Notes: a model not told the origin generated them from the letters alone. Positions 37,970 through 47,621 are shown, numbered from the stretch's first letter. The stretch: 64,000 nt of DNA from Thauera sp. 2A1 (GCF_009469595.2 NZ_SSXV01000025.1:1-64000), one strand, 5' to 3'. A program made the numbers and translations.

Positions 37970-38335
37970 ATGGCCAATATCCAGATGTTTGATCCCGCCC
38001 TGTGCTGCAGCACCGGCGTGTGCGGTGTGGACGTCGACGAGGCGCTGATCCGCGTCGCTGCCGACGTCGAATGGGCCAGGCAGAACGGGGCGCAGATCGA
38101 GCGCTTCAACCTGGCCCAGCAGCCGCTGGCCTTCGCCGACAACGCGGTGGTGAAGGGCGTCCTCGAGCGCTCCGGCGCCGAGGCCTTGCCACTGGTGCTG
38201 GTCGATGGCCAGCTCGCGCTCGCCGGCCGCTACCCGACGCGCAGCGACCTGGCGCGCTGGGCTGGCATCGCCGAGCCGGCAAAGCTCAAACCCGTCGCTG
38301 ACTCGAACTGCTGCTCCGGCGGCCGCTGCTGCTGA
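37970..38335 (+). CDS. arsD: Arsenic metallochaperone ArsD
   Basis: A 121-residue chaperone that hands As(III) to ArsA. The Cys12-Cys13-Cys18 type site is in MFDPALCCSTGVCGVDVD; a terminal NCCSGGRCC adds two vicinal pairs as in E. coli plasmid ArsD. ATG 37970 follows GGAG. Directly upstream of arsA. Confidence 0.96.
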   Translation: MANIQMFDPALCCSTGVCGVDVDEALIRVAADVEWARQNGAQIERFNLAQQPLAFADNAVVKGVLERSGAEALPLVLVDGQLALAGRYPTRSDLARWAGIAEPAKLKPVADSNCCSGGRCC

Positions 38336-38351
38336 TCACCGAAGGCGAGCC

Positions 38352-40139
38352 ATGAACTTCCTCACCGATCCGCCGCGCTTCCTGTTCTTCACCGGGAAGG
38401 GCGGCGTGGGCAAGACCTCGATCGCCTGTGCGGCAGCGCTGCGCCTGGCCGCCGCGGGCCGACGGGTTCTGCTGGTCAGCACCGACCCGGCGTCCAACGT
38501 CGGCCAGGTGTTCGGCCTGGCGATCGGCAACCGCATCACGCCGATCGCCGCGGTGCCGGGCCTGGCCGCGCTGGAGATCGACCCGCAGGCAGCGGCGCAG
38601 TCCTACCGCGACCGCCTCGTCGGGCCGGTGCGCGGCGTGCTGCCCGACGCCGTGGTGCAGGGCATCGAGGAGCAGTTGTCCGGTGCCTGCACCACCGAGA
38701 TCGCCGCCTTCGACGAATTCACCTCGCTGCTGACCGATGCCGCGCTGGTGGCCGACTACGACCACATCCTGTTCGACACCGCGCCCACCGGCCACACGAT
38801 CCGCCTGTTGCAGTTGCCCGGTGCCTGGAGTGGCTTCCTGGAGGCGGGCAAGGGCGACGCGTCCTGCCTCGGCCCGCTCGCGGGCCTGGAGAAGCAGCGT
38901 ACGCAGTACCGCGCCGCGGTGGACGCGCTGGCCGACCCGGCACGCACCCGGCTGGTGCTGGTCGCACGCGCGCAGCCGGCGACGCTGCGCGAAGTGGCGC
39001 GCACGCACGAGGAACTCGCCGCGATCGGCCTTACCCGCCAGTATCTGGTGATCAACGGGCTGCTGCCCGCCGACGAGGCTGCGGGCGATGCGCTCGCCGC
39101 CGCCATCCATGCGCGCGAGGCGCAGGCGCTGGCCGCCCTGCCGGAAACGCTCGCGGCGCTGCCCTGCGACCGCATCGCGTTGAAGCCCTTCAATATGGTC
39201 GGCGTCGATGCGCTGCGCGGATTGTTCGACGACGCGCAGGCCGGTGAGTCCGCGCGGGATCCGTTGGCGTCGATGCCCGGCCGGATGGAGGCGCCTACGC
39301 TGGCGAACCTGATGGACGACATCGCTGCCGACGGCCACGGGCTCGTCATGCTGATGGGCAAGGGCGGCACCGGCAAGACCACGCTCGCGGCGGCGATCGC
39401 GGTCGGGCTGGCGCAGCGCGGCCTGCCGGTCCATCTGACGACCTCGGATCCCGCCGCCCACCTGGCCGAGACGCTGGACGGATCGCTGCCCGGGCTCAGC
39501 GTCAGCCGCATCGACCCGCAGGCCGAGACCGAGCGCTATCGGCAGCAGGTGCTGGCGACCAAGGGCGGCGCGCTCGACGATGCCGGCCGCGCACTGCTCG
39601 AGGAGGTCCTGCGCTCGCCCTGCACGGAGGAGATCGCGGTGTTCCAGGCCTTCTCGCGCATCATCCGCGAGGCGGGGCGCAAGTTCGTGGTGATGGACAC
39701 GGCGCCCACCGGCCACACGCTGCTGCTGCTCGACGCCACCGGCGCCTACCACCGCGAGGTGGCGCGGCAGATGGGTGGCACGGGCATGAACTTCACCACG
39801 CCGATGATGCAGTTGCAGGATCCGAAGCGAACCAAGGTGCTCATCGCCACGCTGGCCGAGACCACGCCGGTGCTCGAGGCGGCAAGTCTCCAGGCCGACC
39901 TGCGCCGCGCCGGCATCGAACCCTGGGCCTGGGTCGTCAATGCCAGCGTCGCGGCGGCCGACACGCGCTCATCGCTGCTGAGGCGTCGCGCCGCCACCGA
40001 ATTGCGCGAGATCGACGCAGTTGCCACCCGCCACGCGGCCCGCGTTGCGGTGGTGCCGCTGCTGCAAACCGAGCCGGTCGGTGTAGGGCGTCTGCTCGAA
40101 CTGGCCGGCGAAACTCGCAACATCACTGAAGGAGTCTGA
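38352..40139 (+). CDS. arsA: Arsenite-stimulated ATPase ArsA
   Basis: A 595-residue ATPase that energises arsenite efflux. It is a tandem duplication with two P-loops (FTGKGGVGKTS near residue 15 and LMGKGGTGKTT near 335) and two DTAPTGHT switch motifs. Metal-site cysteines appear at GACTTEIAAFDEF and SPCTEEIAVFQAF. Starts 16 bases after arsD. Confidence 0.97.
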   Translation: MNFLTDPPRFLFFTGKGGVGKTSIACAAALRLAAAGRRVLLVSTDPASNVGQVFGLAIGNRITPIAAVPGLAALEIDPQAAAQSYRDRLVGPVRGVLPDAVVQGIEEQLSGACTTEIAAFDEFTSLLTDAALVADYDHILFDTAPTGHTIRLLQLPGAWSGFLEAGKGDASCLGPLAGLEKQRTQYRAAVDALADPARTRLVLVARAQPATLREVARTHEELAAIGLTRQYLVINGLLPADEAAGDALAAAIHAREAQALAALPETLAALPCDRIALKPFNMVGVDALRGLFDDAQAGESARDPLASMPGRMEAPTLANLMDDIAADGHGLVMLMGKGGTGKTTLAAAIAVGLAQRGLPVHLTTSDPAAHLAETLDGSLPGLSVSRIDPQAETERYRQQVLATKGGALDDAGRALLEEVLRSPCTEEIAVFQAFSRIIREAGRKFVVMDTAPTGHTLLLLDATGAYHREVARQMGGTGMNFTTPMMQLQDPKRTKVLIATLAETTPVLEAASLQADLRRAGIEPWAWVVNASVAAADTRSSLLRRRAATELREIDAVATRHAARVAVVPLLQTEPVGVGRLLELAGETRNITEGV

Positions 40140-40140
40140 A

Positions 40141-41232
40141 TTGGGGCTGTTCGAACGCTATCTGACCGTCTGGGTCGCGCTGGGCATCGTCGCCGGCGTG
40201 GCGCTGGGCCTCGCCGCACCCGATGCCTTCCAGCTCATCGCCGGGCTCGAGATCTATCACGTGAACCTGGTCGTCGCGGTGTTCATCTGGGTGATGATTT
40301 ACCCGATGATGATCCAGATCGACTGGCATGCGGTGCGCGACGTGGGCAAGCGGCCGCGTGGACTGGTGCTGACGCTGGTGGTGAACTGGCTGATCAAGCC
40401 GTTCACCATGGCGGCGCTGGGCGTGCTGTTCTTCCAGTACCTCTTCGCACCCTGGGTCGATCCGCAGTCGGCCAGCGAATACATCGCCGGCATGATCCTG
40501 CTCGGCGTGGCGCCGTGCACCGCGATGGTGTTCGTGTGGAGCCAACTGGTGAAGGGCGACGCCAACTACACGCTGGTGCAGGTGTCGGTGAATGACCTCA
40601 TCATGGTGTTCGCCTTCGCGCCGATCGCCGCCTTCCTGCTCGGCGTCACCCACATCACCGTGCCGTGGGAAACCCTGGTGCTCTCCACCGTGCTGTATGT
40701 GGTGTTGCCGCTGCTCGCCGGGATGGCCACGCGCCATGCGCTGGAGCGGCGCTCGACGCACGCGGTGGCGGACTTCGTCGCCCGGCTCAAGCCTTGGTCC
40801 ATCGTCGGCCTGATCGCCACAGTGGTGCTGCTGTTCGGCTTCCAGGCCGGCACCATCGTCGCCCAGCCGTTGGTCATCGCGATGATCGCGGTGCCGCTCG
40901 TCGTGCAGAGCTACGGCATCTTTGCCATCGGCCTGATCGGCGCGCGCATGCTGAAGCTGCCGCACGACATCGCCGGCCCCGCCTGCCTGATCGGCACCTC
41001 CAACTTCTTCGAGCTGGCGGTGGCGGTGGCGATCTCGCTGTTCGGGCTGAACTCCGGCGCGGCGCTGGCGACCGTCGTCGGCGTGCTGGTGGAAGTGCCG
41101 GTGATGTTGTCGCTGGTGGCGCTGGTGAACCGGACCGAACACTGGTATCGCCACGGGTCGGTCAGCGGCGCAGGCGATCCCGGCACGACAGGCCGGCAGG
41201 CCGTGATCGACGCGGAGGGTCGCCGTGTCTGA
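40141..41232 (+). CDS. acr3: Arsenite efflux permease, ACR3 family
   Basis: A 363-residue, ten-helix arsenite exporter. Typical Acr3 motifs: FIWVMIYPMMIQIDW, NWLIKPFTMAALG, the essential Cys in LLGVAPCTAMVFVWS, and IGTSNFFELAVAVAIS. TTG start at 40141 behind AAGGAG. Paired here with ArsA/ArsD, which more classically serve ArsB. Confidence 0.95.
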   Translation: MGLFERYLTVWVALGIVAGVALGLAAPDAFQLIAGLEIYHVNLVVAVFIWVMIYPMMIQIDWHAVRDVGKRPRGLVLTLVVNWLIKPFTMAALGVLFFQYLFAPWVDPQSASEYIAGMILLGVAPCTAMVFVWSQLVKGDANYTLVQVSVNDLIMVFAFAPIAAFLLGVTHITVPWETLVLSTVLYVVLPLLAGMATRHALERRSTHAVADFVARLKPWSIVGLIATVVLLFGFQAGTIVAQPLVIAMIAVPLVVQSYGIFAIGLIGARMLKLPHDIAGPACLIGTSNFFELAVAVAISLFGLNSGAALATVVGVLVEVPVMLSLVALVNRTEHWYRHGSVSGAGDPGTTGRQAVIDAEGRRV

Positions 41233-41947
41233 CGCCCTGACCGATCTGCCGAATGTCCGCGCCGACCTGTTCCGCATACCCGATGGGGCGCTGCTGCGTC
41301 CGGCACAGCCTTCGACTCATCCGCCGCGCTTCCTGCTGCTGTACGGCTCGCTGCGCAAACGCTCGTTCAGCCGGCTGCTCGCCGAAGAGGCAGCCAGGCT
41401 GCTGCGGGCGATGGGGGCGGAAGTGCGCATCTTCAATCCGAGCGGGTTGCCGCTGCCGGACGACGCGCCCGACACCCATCCCAAGGTCGTCGAGTTGCGC
41501 GAGCTGACGCAATGGGCCGAAGGCATGGTGTGGTGCTCGCCCGAACGTCACGGCGCGATGACCGGCATCATGAAGACGCAGGTCGACTGGATTCCGCTAT
41601 CGGTCGGCGCGGTGCGCCCCACCCAGGGCAAGACGCTGGCGGTGATGCAGGTGTGCGGCGGCTCACAGTCCTTCAACGCGGTGAACCAGATGCGCGTGCT
41701 GGGGCGCTGGATGCGGATGCTGACCATCCCCAACCAGTCCTCCGTGGCGAAGGCTTTCATGGAGTTCGACGAGCACGATCGCATGAAGCCCTCGACCTAC
41801 TACGACCGCGTGGTCGATGTGATGGAGGAACTGGTGAAGTTCACGCTGCTGACGCGCGACATCACACCCTACTTGGTCGACCGCTACAGCGAGCGCAAGG
41901 AGAGCGCGGAGGAACTGTCCAAGCGGGTGAATCAGCGCTCGATTTGA
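41225..41947 (+). CDS. arsH: ArsH NADPH-dependent flavin reductase / organoarsenical oxidase
   Basis: A 240-residue flavodoxin-fold protein. YGSLRKRSFSRLLAEEAARL binds FMN phosphate; EGMVWCSPERHGAMTGIMK and VCGGSQSFNAVNQMR are ArsH signatures. ArsH oxidises trivalent methylarsenicals. GTG start overlaps acr3 by eight bases. Confidence 0.96.
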   Translation: MSDALTDLPNVRADLFRIPDGALLRPAQPSTHPPRFLLLYGSLRKRSFSRLLAEEAARLLRAMGAEVRIFNPSGLPLPDDAPDTHPKVVELRELTQWAEGMVWCSPERHGAMTGIMKTQVDWIPLSVGAVRPTQGKTLAVMQVCGGSQSFNAVNQMRVLGRWMRMLTIPNQSSVAKAFMEFDEHDRMKPSTYYDRVVDVMEELVKFTLLTRDITPYLVDRYSERKESAEELSKRVNQRSI

Positions 41948-42032
41948 TCTGGCTGCTTGTGGCCGTTTGCGCGGCCCGCTAGCGTTCAGTCATCTGAGCT
42001 TCGCAGCGGGATTTTCCGCGGGAGGTTGTGCG

Positions 42033-43502
42033 ATGGAAGGCATGCTCCATTCGGCGCTGGCCGTGTTCTACGGCGGTGCGGGCAATCTGGCCGCCTACCT
42101 GGCAGCGCACGTGCTGCTGTGCCTGTTGCCGGCCTTCTTCATTGCCGGGGCGATGGCGGCGCTGATCCCGAAGGAAACAGTTACCCGCTTCCTCGGGCGT
42201 AACTCGAGCAAGGCCGTTTCCTACCCGGCGGCGGCGGCGGCGGGCTCGTTGCTGGCGGTGTGCTCCTGCACCATCGTTCCTTTGTTTGCCGGGATCTACA
42301 AGAAGGGCGCGGGGCTGGGCCCGGCGATCACCTTCCTGTTCTTCGCGCCGGCGGCCAACATCCTGGCACTGGTGTACACCGGCGGCGTCATCGGCCCGGA
42401 CCTGGCGATCGCGCGCTTGCTGCTGTCGTTGACCTTCGGCATCGGCATCGGCCTCATCATGGCGCTGATCTTTCGCGCCGACGACGCCGCGCACGATCTG
42501 GCCACCGACAACGCCTTCGCCGCGCAGGGCGCCGGCATGGGGCGCATGGCGCTGGTGTTCCTGTTCGTGTGGGTGGCGCTGCTATTGGCCGGCACGCTGA
42601 AGCTGGGCGTGCTGACCGGCACTTACCTGAATTTCGATCTGCCCGTCGGTGATGCGCAGGGGTGGCAGGCCACGCTCGACCGGCTGGTGCCCTACGACGC
42701 CGCGAAGGGCGAGGAGGGTGTGTCGGTGCAGGGTGTGGTGCTGATCGGGCTGCTGGCCTCGATCGGCTTCAGCGCCTGGCGCGGGCTGGAGAACATCCAG
42801 GACGGGCCCAACGCCTGGACGTGGGCCAGCCTCATGCTGATCGCGGCCACGCTGCTGGTGGCCGCGCTGGCGGTGCAGCCGCTGCCGGGCGGGCTGCGCA
42901 TCGGCCTCACCGGCAAGTTCTTCGGCGTGGCCGCGGCGCTGGCGGTGCTCTACGTGCTGATCCGCGACCGCCTGACGGAGGACGAGTTGCGCGACTGGCT
43001 GTGGGAGTCGTGGCGCTTCGTGAAGCAGATCTTTCCGCTCCTGGTGGTGGGCGTCTTCATCGTCGGCATGATCCGCGTGGTCATCCGCCCGGAGTGGATC
43101 GAGATGCTCGCCGGCAGCAACTCGCTGACCGGCAACCTGGCGGGCGTGGCATTCGGCGTGTTCATGTACTTCCCGACCCTGGTCGAAGTGCCGATCGCGA
43201 AGATGTTCCTCGACCTCGGCATGCACCGCGGGCCGCTGCTCGCCTACCTGATGTCCGACCCCGAACTGTCGCTGCAGAGCATGCTGATCATCTCGGCCAT
43301 CATCGGGCGCAAGAAGACGGCCACCTATGTCGGACTGGTCGCGCTCTTCAGCGCGACGGCCGGATTCACGTACGGCGCCTGGATCGACGGCATGTCGCCG
43401 TTTTCGCTCGCCCTGTATCTGGCGGGTTTCATCGCTTTGCTGGCCGTGCTGCTGTCGCTGGCCAGCCGTCGCGCAAGCTCATCCTCATTGAAAGGAGTCT
43501 GA
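42033..43502 (+). CDS. Two-cysteine permease (DUF318 / SO_0444-ArsP family)
   Basis: A 489-residue multi-pass permease. Each half of the DUF318 fold is visible: LAVCSCTIVPLFAGIYKKGAG with the CxC pair, FFAPAANILALVY, then MYFPTLVEVPIAKMF and the IGRKKTATYVGLV helix region. A long central segment (about 160-300) separates the halves. Relatives export methylarsenicals (ArsP) or Cu/Zn (SO_0444); the ars context favours an arsenical. GGGAGG selects ATG 42033. Confidence 0.88.
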   Translation: MEGMLHSALAVFYGGAGNLAAYLAAHVLLCLLPAFFIAGAMAALIPKETVTRFLGRNSSKAVSYPAAAAAGSLLAVCSCTIVPLFAGIYKKGAGLGPAITFLFFAPAANILALVYTGGVIGPDLAIARLLLSLTFGIGIGLIMALIFRADDAAHDLATDNAFAAQGAGMGRMALVFLFVWVALLLAGTLKLGVLTGTYLNFDLPVGDAQGWQATLDRLVPYDAAKGEEGVSVQGVVLIGLLASIGFSAWRGLENIQDGPNAWTWASLMLIAATLLVAALAVQPLPGGLRIGLTGKFFGVAAALAVLYVLIRDRLTEDELRDWLWESWRFVKQIFPLLVVGVFIVGMIRVVIRPEWIEMLAGSNSLTGNLAGVAFGVFMYFPTLVEVPIAKMFLDLGMHRGPLLAYLMSDPELSLQSMLIISAIIGRKKTATYVGLVALFSATAGFTYGAWIDGMSPFSLALYLAGFIALLAVLLSLASRRASSSSLKGV

Positions 43503-43504
43503 TC

Positions 43505-43747
43505 ATGCTCAGCATCAAGGTTCTCGGCCCCGGCTGCGCCAACTGCCGCAAGCTGGAAGAAGTCGCGCGCGAGGCGGTCACGACGCTCGGCGTCGAGGCG
43601 GAGATCAGCAAGGTCACCGACATGCAGCAGATCGTCGCCTACGACGTGCTGAAGACACCGGGCCTGGTGATCAACGAAAAGCTGGTGTCGTCCGGGCGCA
43701 TTCCCACGCCGGCGAGCGTGGCCGAGTGGATCCGCGCGGCGCTGTGA
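43505..43747 (+). CDS. Small thioredoxin-like protein (redox-active disulfide protein 2 type)
   Basis: An 80-residue thioredoxin fold with VLGPGCANCRKLEEVAREAV (CANC active site) and KTPGLVINEKLV with the cis-Pro. Such proteins accompany DUF318 permeases and may reduce the permease or its cargo. Starts two bases after the permease stop. Confidence 0.9.
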   Translation: MLSIKVLGPGCANCRKLEEVAREAVTTLGVEAEISKVTDMQQIVAYDVLKTPGLVINEKLVSSGRIPTPASVAEWIRAAL

Positions 43748-43761
43748 GCCGGAGAATCCAA

Positions 43762-44088
43762 GTGCAGACGAGCTATCTCGAGCAGGAACCTGCGCGCAGC
43801 GAAGTCGATGGGTTGGCGGGCGCGACGGTGGTCGAGTTCGGAGCGCACTGGTGCGGCTACTGCCGGGGGGCGCAGCCGGCGATCGCCGAAGCCCTCGCCG
43901 CGCATCCGGGCGTGCGCCACCTGAAGATCGAAGATGGCCCCGGCCGCCGGCTGGGGCGCTCGTTCCGAATCAAGCTGTGGCCGACGCTGGTGTTCCTGCG
44001 CAACGGGCAGGAGGTCGCGCGCCTGGTGCGGCCGACGGAGGCGAGCGAGATGCTCAACGCACTCGGGCAGATCGACACCGCGCGCTGA
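43762..44088 (+). CDS. Thioredoxin-family protein
   Basis: A 108-residue thioredoxin with FGAHWCGYCRGAQPAI (WCGYC) and the cis-Pro strand KLWPTLVFLRNGQEV. GTG 43762 follows GGAG; the frame is open back to 43726. Likely electron donor to ArsC or to other thiols; last gene of the arsenic operon. Confidence 0.88.
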   Translation: MQTSYLEQEPARSEVDGLAGATVVEFGAHWCGYCRGAQPAIAEALAAHPGVRHLKIEDGPGRRLGRSFRIKLWPTLVFLRNGQEVARLVRPTEASEMLNALGQIDTAR

Positions 44089-44137
44089 GCGCAGTCCACG
44101 TCCGGTCGCGGCCTGGCGCCGGACGGGGGGCGTCACC

Positions 44138-45202
44138 CTATCGCGCCTCGCGCTCCCTGAGGTGCGTCGCGGCGGGCCACACGCCCCACATGTCGACGTG
44201 GCGCTGGCCGTTGAGCCACTGTCCGAGCGGCGCCGGCCAGTGGAGTTCGTAGTGGTCGTCGTGGATCATGCCGATGAAGCGCAGGTGAAACTTCAGGTTG
44301 GTCGCGTCGAGCGGGATATCGCCGAAGGTCTTCGTCAGGCCGCCGCTGATCTGGGTCTTCTGGGTCCGTGGGCCGGATCGCGTGTCGTAGGTGAGGGTGG
44401 CGTCGACGATGTAGGTGCAGCCGACCTGATTGACCAGCACCAGCTCGAACGCGCCCAAGGGCATGATCCAGTTCGGGATCAGCAGGCGGCCGTCGAAGGA
44501 CGCGAAGCTGTAGGCGATCGGCACCGGCACCGGCGCGAGCGTGCCCGAGCGTTCCGGCCACAGATGCCGGTCGATGCTCTTCTCCTGGTTCGTCGACAGA
44601 TAGGAGCCCTTGCCGGAGGCCTTGCCGAGCATCCCGTTGATGCCGCTGACCGAGCCCGCGATCGAGAAGCTTCCGCTGTCTTCCTGCGAGCCGACGTTCA
44701 GCCCGCTGTGCGCCCACAGCACGCCGGTGACGACGCCGAAGCCCTGCGCGATGTTCGTGCCGTCGCCCATGCTGACCGATTTCGCCTTGACCGCCAGCCG
44801 GTCGATGTTGTCGAGGATCACGCTGCCGAAGTCGTCGACCGTCGCTTCGTGCGACAGGGCGAACTCCGAGGCGATCGCGCCCGCCTTCTCCAGCCCCCAT
44901 TTCACTTCCAGGCCGGCTTCCACCGTGGTGCCCGTTTCAGGGTCGACGCTGGTGCCGTCGAGCTTCATCGTCGCCTCCTTGCGCGACACATGCTCGGACG
45001 AGAGCAGCCAGGTGTTCGACACGGGCATGTCATTGACCTTGACCGCCAGCAGGTCTGCGGCCACCAGACGGAACTCGCCCGACACGGGATCGACGACGCC
45101 CACCGCGCCGGGCTTGATCTGCGGGTTGAGCGCCCAGTTCCCCCAGTAGGCGGGGCGACTGTTGCGAATCAGATTGGTGAACGCACGATTCCAGTTCTGC
45201 AT
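44138..45202 (-). CDS. Uncharacterised soluble beta-rich protein
   Basis: A 354-residue protein that I do not recognise. It has no signal peptide or membrane helix. Features: WGNWALNPQIKPGAVGVVDP near the start, a Gly/Ser-rich middle (GSFSIAGSVSGINGMLGKAS around residue 180) and a C-terminal beta domain (VDATLTYDTRSGPRTQKTQI and HYELHWPAPLGQWL). The alternating pattern suggests two beta-sandwich domains. GGGAGGAT precedes the start. It stands alone and converges on the arsenic operon. Confidence 0.7.
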   Translation of the reverse strand: MQNWNRAFTNLIRNSRPAYWGNWALNPQIKPGAVGVVDPVSGEFRLVAADLLAVKVNDMPVSNTWLLSSEHVSRKEATMKLDGTSVDPETGTTVEAGLEVKWGLEKAGAIASEFALSHEATVDDFGSVILDNIDRLAVKAKSVSMGDGTNIAQGFGVVTGVLWAHSGLNVGSQEDSGSFSIAGSVSGINGMLGKASGKGSYLSTNQEKSIDRHLWPERSGTLAPVPVPIAYSFASFDGRLLIPNWIMPLGAFELVLVNQVGCTYIVDATLTYDTRSGPRTQKTQISGGLTKTFGDIPLDATNLKFHLRFIGMIHDDHYELHWPAPLGQWLNGQRHVDMWGVWPAATHLREREAR

Positions 45203-45398
45203 GGCAATCCTCCCTCAGGTCATGGCCCACGGCGCACATTTCTTATGCCTTCAAGATAGACAGAGCTGCGCCGAGGGGAAACCCTGCTGACGCGCGTTTT
45301 TGCCCCTGTGGCCATCGGTGCGACAATGACGCCCCCCGTTACCGCCTGCCGTCGCAAGGCCGGTGCGCCAATTGCCCGATCACCGTTCTTTCGTAGCC

Positions 45399-46190
45399 AT
45401 GATTCAATCCACTCCAGCCAGCTCAGTCGCGGCGCACGCAGCGCACTCGGCAGACCACCCCTTCGCCGCAGCCCTGCGGGCCATGAAGTTCCCGCGCATG
45501 GGGGGCAGGGCGTTCATCGATTTTCGCCATTCGTCGGCGCGCGAGATCGACGACAAGCTGATCCGCTCTGCCTGGCAGAACATCCTCGGTGCGCGCAGCG
45601 ACACCGAGCGCAACCTGTTCTTCGATCGCTGCATGCATGCCTACATGGACGCATGCGACATCTTCAAGGACTACACCGTCCTGAACTACGAAACCGGCGA
45701 GGTCATCCACTACGATCCGCCCGAAGCGGATGCCCGGCTCGCGCACGAGGAGACCGCGGAATACCTCGCCCGGCGCATGCTCGGCGCGGCCTTCAGCGGT
45801 GCAGGCGTCGAGGTGCAGCGTTACCTGCTGGGCAAGCTTTACCGCCTGGGCGGCGACGTCACTGCCACATCGGTGGCCGCGCATGCGCTGATGTTCCACG
45901 CCGCCGCCGACGTGCTGGTGCCGGCGATCAACGGCGGCACGCTGAAGCGCGCGGACCTCGCGCACTACCGCGAAGTCTCGCCCGAGGACGACATCGTGTC
46001 GCGCCTGCTGCGCGAGGGGCGCCAGGGTGACGAAGCGGTGCGGCGGGCCCTGGCCACCATCGACGAAGCGGTCGCCATCGACTGGGACGGCCCGCTGTCG
46101 CTGTGGCCGTTCGCCGGCTACTCGGACACGGTGACGCTGTACGCCAAGGCGCAGGACAAGGACCTGCTGCCGCCCGGGCGAGAGCGCTAG
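45399..46190 (+). CDS. Uncharacterised cytoplasmic protein
   Basis: A 263-residue, mostly helical protein without signal peptide or membrane helix. Recognisable only as conserved-looking segments: RAFIDFRHSSAREIDDKLI, FDRCMHAYMDACDIFKDY and AHALMFHAAADVLVPAINGG. The pattern of His and Cys in HAYMDAC is not a known metal motif. Start at ATG 45399; an upstream ATG at 45363 is in frame. It converges on an MFS gene, overlapping it by four bases. Confidence 0.65.
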   Translation: MIQSTPASSVAAHAAHSADHPFAAALRAMKFPRMGGRAFIDFRHSSAREIDDKLIRSAWQNILGARSDTERNLFFDRCMHAYMDACDIFKDYTVLNYETGEVIHYDPPEADARLAHEETAEYLARRMLGAAFSGAGVEVQRYLLGKLYRLGGDVTATSVAAHALMFHAAADVLVPAINGGTLKRADLAHYREVSPEDDIVSRLLREGRQGDEAVRRALATIDEAVAIDWDGPLSLWPFAGYSDTVTLYAKAQDKDLLPPGRER

Positions 46191-47404
46191 GCCGGCTGTC
46201 GCGCCGGGCCGGGGGTGGTGCGGATGCGACGGTTGCGGCCGGCGAGCATTCCCACGACTGCCATCGCCAGCGACAGCATCACACACATCGCCAGCGGCGC
46301 ACTCCAGCCCTGCGACAGGTCGCGCAGCCCGCCGATCAGCGGCGGGCCGAAGGCCGCAAGGGTGTAACCGGCACACTGCGCCATCCCCGACAGCGCTGCC
46401 GCCTGGCGCGGGTTCTCGGTGCGCAGGCCCATGAACATCAGCGCCAGGATGATGCACGCTCCCGCGCCGAAGCCGAAGCAGGCCACCCACAGGCTCGCCA
46501 GGCCTGGCAGCAGTTGCAGGCCCAGCAGCCCGGCGGCGACCAGCAGCGACATCACGAGCGCGACCAACTTCTGATCCTTCAGGCGCTGGATCAGCGGCCC
46601 CAGCAGCAGGCCGGGCACCGCGGAGGCGAGCTGCATCAGCCCATGCAGCGAGCCGGCCTCGGCAGCCGAATAGCCGAGGCTGGCCAGGATGGCGGGCAGC
46701 CAGCCGATCATCACGTAGTAGATGAACGAGTTGAGGCCCATGAACAGCGTCACCTGCCAGGCCAGCGCGTGGTGCCAGATGGGGCTGCCGGCCTGCGCCG
46801 CGGCGGTGGCCTGGCCGACGGCAGGTTTGCCGAGCTGCGGCCACCACAACAGCATGGCCGCCACCGGCAGCAGCACCATGGCCAGCAATGCGCCCGCCCA
46901 GCCCAGCCCGACGGTGGTCGCGAGCGGATACACCGTCGCCGAGGCCACGGCGGCGGCGATGCCCATCGTCAGCGCGTAGGCGCCGGTGACGGTGGCGATG
47001 CGGCTCGGGAAGTCGCGCTTCAGCAGGCTGGGCAGCAGGACGTTGCCTACCGCGATACCCGCGCCGATCGCCGCCGTGCCCGCAAAAAGGCTCCATGCCG
47101 GCCCGGCAGAACGCAACACCACGCCGCCGGCGATCAGCACGAGCGCGCCGAACAGCGAGCGCTCCAGCCCGAAGCGGTGCGCCAGCCACGGCGCCACCGG
47201 CGAACCCAGCGCGAAGGCAAGCAGCGGCAAGGTGGTGAGCAGGCCGGCGCGCGCGGTCGAGAGGTTGAACGCGTCCTGGATCAGGGACAGCACCGGCGCC
47301 AGGCCGGTGATCGGCGCACGCAGGTTGGTGGCGACCAGCAGGATGCCGATCAGCAGCAGGACCATGCGTCGGTCCTGCGGTGGGACGGGGGGGCCTTGGC
47401 TCAT
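46187..47404 (-). CDS. MFS transporter, CynX/NimT (cyanate/nitroimidazole) type
   Basis: A 405-residue, 12-helix major-facilitator carrier. VATNLRAPITGLAPVLSLI near the start and HRFGLERSLFGALVLIAGG, GNVLLPSLLKRDFP are typical of the CynX/YeaN subgroup. Substrate unknown. I start at MSQGPPVPP (47404); an ATG nine bases upstream is in frame. Confidence 0.9.
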   Translation of the reverse strand: MSQGPPVPPQDRRMVLLLIGILLVATNLRAPITGLAPVLSLIQDAFNLSTARAGLLTTLPLLAFALGSPVAPWLAHRFGLERSLFGALVLIAGGVVLRSAGPAWSLFAGTAAIGAGIAVGNVLLPSLLKRDFPSRIATVTGAYALTMGIAAAVASATVYPLATTVGLGWAGALLAMVLLPVAAMLLWWPQLGKPAVGQATAAAQAGSPIWHHALAWQVTLFMGLNSFIYYVMIGWLPAILASLGYSAAEAGSLHGLMQLASAVPGLLLGPLIQRLKDQKLVALVMSLLVAAGLLGLQLLPGLASLWVACFGFGAGACIILALMFMGLRTENPRQAAALSGMAQCAGYTLAAFGPPLIGGLRDLSQGWSAPLAMCVMLSLAMAVVGMLAGRNRRIRTTPGPARQPA

Positions 47405-47575
47405 GTGGCGCATTCTCGAGGCTTTGGAGGGACTCGAGTGTACCCATCTGCGCGTCGGTCGCGGTGTTCATCGAGGTGATGCCGGGCTGCGCATCGCAGC
47501 CTGATCGATGCACGCGCTGCTGCAAGAGGAAATCCATCCAGGCGGCGCCTCTCGTCGGCATTGTCAGAGGAGCAT

Positions 47576-47590
47576 GATCTGAAATACAGG
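47576..47590. promoter_or_regulatory. Candidate LysR-regulator box (copy A)
   Basis: GATCTGAAATACAGG. The core ATCTGAAATACA recurs exactly at 51332-51343 next to the lysR/porin promoter. It lies 69 bases before the -10 of the lyase gene. Confidence 0.65.
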
Positions 47591-47621
47591 TGACGCATAG
47601 CTGTAATGTCAAATCTGCCAG

